DNA from: JAOUEA01 sp963762075
Lineage (GTDB): Bacteria; Actinomycetota; UBA4738; HRBIN12
Assembly: GCA_963762075.1 (NCBI GenBank)
Contig: CAVXJC010000006.1
Span: 248,001-312,000 of the forward strand
Direction of reading: 5' to 3'
DNA: 64,000 nucleotides
How positions within the stretch are numbered: the first letter of the stretch is position 1; each line of letters starts with the position of its first letter. The notes below the pieces were generated by a model. The model saw only the letters and a program-made list of their open reading frames with translations, made no database searches and was not told the DNA's origin. Made by a program: the position numbers and the translations under genes. Shown in pieces: positions 60,624-64,000 of this stretch.

Positions 60624-61429
60624 GCGTCACGGCCACTCGGAACCTGCCTCGCGCCGGCGTGCGCCGTGCCTGGGATGAGGTCGGGCCACCGCTCGCAGGC
60701 ATCGCCGGCTTGATCGCGATCTGGGCTCTCATCGCTGCGCTGACCTCGAGCGACGGGATCCCCTCGCCCCTCGATTCGTGGAAGGCGTTCGTCGCCGGCG
60801 TGAGCGACGGCACCTTGCCCGAGGCGACCGTCAAGACCCTGATCCGACTCGTCTTCTCCTTCGCGCTCGCGGTGGTGATCGGCGCGTCGCTCGGTGTCGG
60901 GTTCGCGCTCAACGAGTTCGCGCATCGCTCGGTCCGGCCGCTCGTGGTCGCCCTGCAGATCGTGCCGTTCGTCGCCTGGGTGCCGATCGCCGTGATCTGG
61001 TTCGGGCCTACCGAACGCGCGGTCGTCTTCGTCACGGTGGTGGGCTCGTTCCCCTCGATGACGCTCTCCACCATGGCGGCGATGCGCCAGGTGCCTCCGA
61101 TCCTGAAACGTGCCGGCCGCACGCTGGGCGCCGAGGGATGGACGCTCTACCGAGACGTGATCTTGCCCGCCGCCTTGCCCGGATTCCTCGCCGGACTGCA
61201 GCAGGCCTGGGGTTTCGCATGGAAGGCGCTCATGGCCGCAGAGCTGATCATCGCGGCGGCCGGAGCCGTCGGCCTCGGGCATCTCCTCGCCCGCGACGCC
61301 GGCGACGTCTCCGCCCTCGTCGCCACGGTTGCGGTCATCGCGGTGATCGGCGTGCTCGTGGAGTACCTGCTGTTCAGCCGCATCGATCGTCGCGTGCGCA
61401 GGCGCCGCGGGCTGCTGCTCGAAAGCTGA
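60620..61429 (+). CDS. ABC transporter permease, SsuC/TauC-like
   Basis: 269 aa; GTG start overlaps the ATPase stop (GTGA). About six TM helices. Family motifs: IVPFVAWVPIAVIWFGPTERAVVFV, the EAA loop AGRTLGAEGWTLYRDVILPAALPGFLAGLQQAWGFAWKALMAAELI. Substrate is probably a sulfur-containing compound from context. The expected SsuA/TauA-type binding protein is absent from this cluster, so it may use one encoded elsewhere. Confidence 0.9.
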   Translation: MSVTATRNLPRAGVRRAWDEVGPPLAGIAGLIAIWALIAALTSSDGIPSPLDSWKAFVAGVSDGTLPEATVKTLIRLVFSFALAVVIGASLGVGFALNEFAHRSVRPLVVALQIVPFVAWVPIAVIWFGPTERAVVFVTVVGSFPSMTLSTMAAMRQVPPILKRAGRTLGAEGWTLYRDVILPAALPGFLAGLQQAWGFAWKALMAAELIIAAAGAVGLGHLLARDAGDVSALVATVAVIAVIGVLVEYLLFSRIDRRVRRRRGLLLES

Positions 61430-61431
61430 CC

Positions 61432-62337
61432 TCAACCTTCCTGGTAGACGGCGACGAACCGCCGGTAGTTGTTGGCGATCTGCGCGACGGCCTCGTCGCG
61501 GGGCATCGCGCCTTCCACGAAGAACTTCAAGGGGTTCCACCAGATCGACCGACCGATCGCGAAGCCCTGGTATCCGGGAACGCCACGAGCGGCGCGAAGC
61601 CAGGTATCGACGGCTGCGTCGTCGGCGCCTCGTCCGAGCACCACGCACCCCACACCGTCGCGACCAGCGATACGGCACTGGTCGGCGATCTCGGCGCACC
61701 GCTCGGCGTCGTCGATGCCCTCGATCTTCCAGACATCGGCCTCGACGCCGCTCTCTTGCAGCTCGGCGATCGCGACGCGCATGAGATCGGGCCTCAGCTC
61801 GCTGTCGTAGCGCAGTGGATCGTTTCCGGCCGCTTCGAGCTGATGAGGCTCCGCCGGCACCAACAGCTCGAACAGGAAGAGCCGGCCCGTGTGGTGCAAC
61901 CAGTCCGAGAGCTCCTTCAGAAGCATCGTCTGTCGTGCGTTCATCGCGCCGTCGCCCTCGGGGTTGTACCGGACGAGCACCTTGATGAACGTGGGATCGA
62001 ACGCCTGGATGTGCGACGCGTATTCGGGCCCGTACTCGAAGTCGAACTCGTCCTGGCCCGATTTCTCGGCGGGCATCGCGAGCACCAGGCCTGCCTGCTT
62101 CGCTTCCTGCGCGACCTGCGTGCCGAACTGCTCGTCGACGAGCACGCCGGCCGACGAGGATGGCACGCCCTCGCCCAGCGCTCGTTGCATGCCTTCGAAG
62201 ATCACCCGCTTCGCATCGATGATGCTCGCCGCCTCGTCGGGACCTGGTGCGCCTTCGATGCCGAAGAACTTTTTCTGGAACGAGCCACGATGGTCGAATG
62301 CGAGTATGAAGAGCGTGCCGTCGTAACCGAGCCTCAT
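61432..62337 (-). CDS. DUF2090 / aldolase-like protein (IolC C-terminal-domain type)
   Basis: 301 aa; ATG at 62337. The characteristic DUF2090 phrases are present: LFILAFDHRGSFQKKFFGIEG, GVLVDEQFGTQVAQEAK, LAMPAEKSGQDEFDFEYGPEYASHI, FIKVLVRYNPEGDGAMNARQ and LFLFELLVPAEPHQLE. TIM-barrel aldolase fold related to the C-terminal domain of IolC. As a stand-alone protein its substrate is unknown; a sugar-acid or ketose phosphate aldolase is the natural guess. No iol genes are adjacent. Confidence 0.88.
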   Translation of the reverse strand: MRLGYDGTLFILAFDHRGSFQKKFFGIEGAPGPDEAASIIDAKRVIFEGMQRALGEGVPSSSAGVLVDEQFGTQVAQEAKQAGLVLAMPAEKSGQDEFDFEYGPEYASHIQAFDPTFIKVLVRYNPEGDGAMNARQTMLLKELSDWLHHTGRLFLFELLVPAEPHQLEAAGNDPLRYDSELRPDLMRVAIAELQESGVEADVWKIEGIDDAERCAEIADQCRIAGRDGVGCVVLGRGADDAAVDTWLRAARGVPGYQGFAIGRSIWWNPLKFFVEGAMPRDEAVAQIANNYRRFVAVYQEG

Positions 62338-62397
62338 CGTCGTCTCCCCGTCACGCGTCGTGGGCTTCTGCCTGGCATGCTACCCACCTCGCGCCGC

Positions 62398-63042
62398 TCA
62401 CTCGCGTTCGAACGGATCGACCGGTGTGAGCAGCTCGACCGCCACGGGTGCCGCCGCGTCGCGGAACCGCTCACCGTCGCCCTGCGAGCCGACGACGAAC
62501 CCGTAGTGCATCGGCACCGCGAGCCTCGGCGACATCGCCTTCGCGAGCCCCGCCGCTTCAGGCACGTTCATCGTGAAGTGGCCGCCCACCGGTAGGAATG
62601 CCACATCCGCGCCGATGTCGTCGAGCTCGGGAGCGTGATCGGTGTCGCCCGCGTGGTAGTACGTGACACCACCGAGCTGTAGCACGTAACCCACCCAGTC
62701 GTTGGCTCGAGGGTGGAACTCGAGCGCCTCCTCGCGAGTGTTGTAGGCAGGCACCGTCGTCAACGAAACGCCCGCGACCTCGAGGGTCTGTCCCGGTTGC
62801 ACGGGGGTGACGTCGCCGGTCAGCATGTTCGCGACGTCGAGTGGCGCCACGATCCTCGTGCGATGGCGACGCAGACGCTCGATCTCGTCGGGCTGGAAGT
62901 GGTCGTGGTGCGCGTGCGTGATCAAGATCAGGTCAGCAGACCCGGCGTCGTCGCCCGTGCCCCATGGGTCGATGTACACGGTCAACTCGTCATCGCGCCA
63001 GCACAGCGCCGACTGACGGAACCACGTGATGCGTTCGAGCAC
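62398..63042 (-). CDS. Metallo-beta-lactamase-fold hydrolase (UPF0173-like)
   Basis: 214 aa; GTG at 63042 with AAGGAGGA upstream. MBL motif T-H-A-H-H-D-H-F in ILITHAHHDHFQPDEIERL; further ligands in YYHAGDTDH and PMHYGF. Short family with YNTREEALEFHPRANDWVGYVLQLGGVTYYHAGDTD, typical of UPF0173-like proteins. Not a beta-lactamase resistance enzyme by sequence type. Substrate unknown. Confidence 0.9.
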   Translation of the reverse strand: MLERITWFRQSALCWRDDELTVYIDPWGTGDDAGSADLILITHAHHDHFQPDEIERLRRHRTRIVAPLDVANMLTGDVTPVQPGQTLEVAGVSLTTVPAYNTREEALEFHPRANDWVGYVLQLGGVTYYHAGDTDHAPELDDIGADVAFLPVGGHFTMNVPEAAGLAKAMSPRLAVPMHYGFVVGSQGDGERFRDAAAPVAVELLTPVDPFERE

Positions 63043-63089
63043 GCCATCCTCCTTACGGTCGACTGGGGTCGGTAGTGTGACGGACCGAG

Positions 63090-64000
63090 ATGTCCGAGCG
63101 AGATGCAGGAGCCGCCGGCGCTCGCGCCGGCGTGTCGCTGCTCCGCCGTAACCGGGACTTCCGGCGGCTGTTCATCGCCTCCGTGATCTCGCTCGGCGGC
63201 GACTGGTTCTTGTTCGTGGCGATCACCTCGTTGATCGTGCAGACGACCGGACGCGCGATCGATGTCGGACTCGCGATCTTGGCCCAAGAGCTCGCGTTCT
63301 TCATCGCATCTCCGCCCGCCGGTGTGCTCGTCGACCGCCTCGATCGCCGCAAGCTGATGATCGTGTGCGACCTGGCACGCGTCGGTGTGTGCGCATCGTT
63401 CCTGGTGGTCGGACCGGGAACGATCTGGCTCGCGTATCCGTTGCTCGCGCTGCTCTCGGTCTTCGGCGCTCCGTTCGATCCGGCCTTTTCGGCGGCGACG
63501 CCAAACATCGTCGACCCCCAGGACCTGCCGGCAGCGAACGCGCTCTCCGGTTCCTTGTGGGGAACCATGCTCGCGGTCGGGGCCGGCCTCGGCGGCATCG
63601 TCGCGACGGCTTTCGGTCGAGACACCGCCTTCGTGATCGACGCCGCATCGTTCGCGGTCTCGGCCCTGTTGCTCTGGGGCATCCGCCGCCCATTCTCCGA
63701 GGAACGCGAGCCGGGGCACAAGCACCCGAAGATGCTCGACGCGACGATCGAGGTGCTGCAGTACGCGCGCAGCGACCACCGTGTCCTGGCCCTGATCGGC
63801 GTCAAGGCCGGGTTCGGACTGGCCGCAGGCGTGTTGGCGCTGCTACCCGTGTTCGGGGCGGATGTGTTCGATCGCGGCGAGATCGGTGTGGGCGCCCTCA
63901 TGGCCGCGCGAGGCCTGGGCGCGCTCGTCGGGCCGTTCCTCGGACACCGCATCAGCGGCAATATGCACCGCCGCCTGTTCGGCGCGATCGGCATCGCACT
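63090..64000 (+). CDS. MFS transporter, N-terminal part (cut by window end)
   Basis: The frame is open from ATG 63090 to the right edge (303 residues). N-terminal LLRRNRDFRRLFIASVISLGGDWFLFVAITSLIV; the A-loop PPAGVLVDRLDRRKLM follows TM2; PFDPAFSAATPNIVDPQDLPAANALSG is typical of the MFS_3/EntS-like exporter group. At least 9 TM helices are present in the window. An efflux role is likely; the substrate is unknown. C-terminus not seen. Confidence 0.85.
   Translation, partial: MSERDAGAAGARAGVSLLRRNRDFRRLFIASVISLGGDWFLFVAITSLIVQTTGRAIDVGLAILAQELAFFIASPPAGVLVDRLDRRKLMIVCDLARVGVCASFLVVGPGTIWLAYPLLALLSVFGAPFDPAFSAATPNIVDPQDLPAANALSGSLWGTMLAVGAGLGGIVATAFGRDTAFVIDAASFAVSALLLWGIRRPFSEEREPGHKHPKMLDATIEVLQYARSDHRVLALIGVKAGFGLAAGVLALLPVFGADVFDRGEIGVGALMAARGLGALVGPFLGHRISGNMHRRLFGAIGIA

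Noticed and set aside
60778..62595. Very long plus-strand open frame (about 600 codons) spanning the SsuC-like gene and the DUF2090 gene
   Set aside because: It crosses two well-supported genes in other frames and has no recognisable domain.

Overview
This is a GC-rich, densely packed bacterial chromosome segment with about 60 genes. It is most likely from an actinobacterium (Actinomycetota), probably an uncultivated or deep-branching one. The evidence is many GTG/TTG starts, 1-4 base overlaps between neighbouring genes, a -10 box placed 6 bases upstream of several start codons (leaderless mRNAs), a cimA-leuB-leuA-ilvC-ilvN-ilvB block, DUF2292/FmdB small proteins and Tat-type phosphoesterases. 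No rRNA, tRNA, CRISPR array, phage or insertion sequence was found. The lineage call is an inference from gene content; there is no marker gene.

Layout. Positions 1-6954 hold two related FN3-type surface proteins, a degenerate receiver protein with a long Asp/Gly/Asn tail, a DDAH-like hydrolase, two paralogous four-helix membrane proteins flanking a UspA-UspA-Rieske fusion, and serC. Positions 7009-10734 carry a PLP cluster: a class-III aminotransferase, an alpha-oxoamine synthase and an SDR. A GGDEF/EAL protein and a DacB-type peptidase follow. Positions 15238-23933 (minus strand) form one branched-chain amino acid operon: leader peptide, 114-aa unknown, ilvB, ilvN, ilvC, leuA, leuB, cimA, GNAT. 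A readable attenuator precedes it: promoter, leader peptide containing Leu-Val-Leu-Ile, a hairpin and a U-tailed terminator. Positions 24126-31606 hold an MFS/arsenate reductase pair, a frameshifted membrane-protein gene, a glycosyltransferase, a second DacB, a rhodanese-CBS gene with an in-frame TGA, a PRC-barrel protein and a cold-shock protein.

Positions 31802-36189 contain an APH-like protein and the operon ilvD-thrC-unknown. Positions 36283-42005 look catabolic: VOC protein, FAD amine oxidase-like protein, amidase, amidohydrolase, acyl-CoA dehydrogenase. Positions 42019-46763 hold a lipoprotein, a Tat-exported phosphoesterase, a DinB-like protein, a NYN-LOTUS RNA-binding protein and small proteins. 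Positions 46781-50652 carry a 25-base tandem repeat and an Opp-type transporter without its ATPases. Then come an IMPase-family phosphatase, a PHP hydrolase, an IclR regulator and FmdB.

Positions 53686-61429 form a divergent sulfur-uptake island. On the minus strand it has sbp-cysT-cysW-cysA-DUF2292; on the plus strand a Na/Pi-type permease, a DUF2292 paralogue and an SsuBC-like ABC pair. The window ends with a DUF2090 aldolase-like protein, an MBL-fold hydrolase and a truncated MFS gene.

The items most worth following up are the UGA codon at a conserved Cys position in the rhodanese, the UspA-UspA-Rieske fusion between twin membrane proteins, the leaderless ilv attenuator with its uncharacterised coupled gene, and the DUF2292-marked sulfur island.
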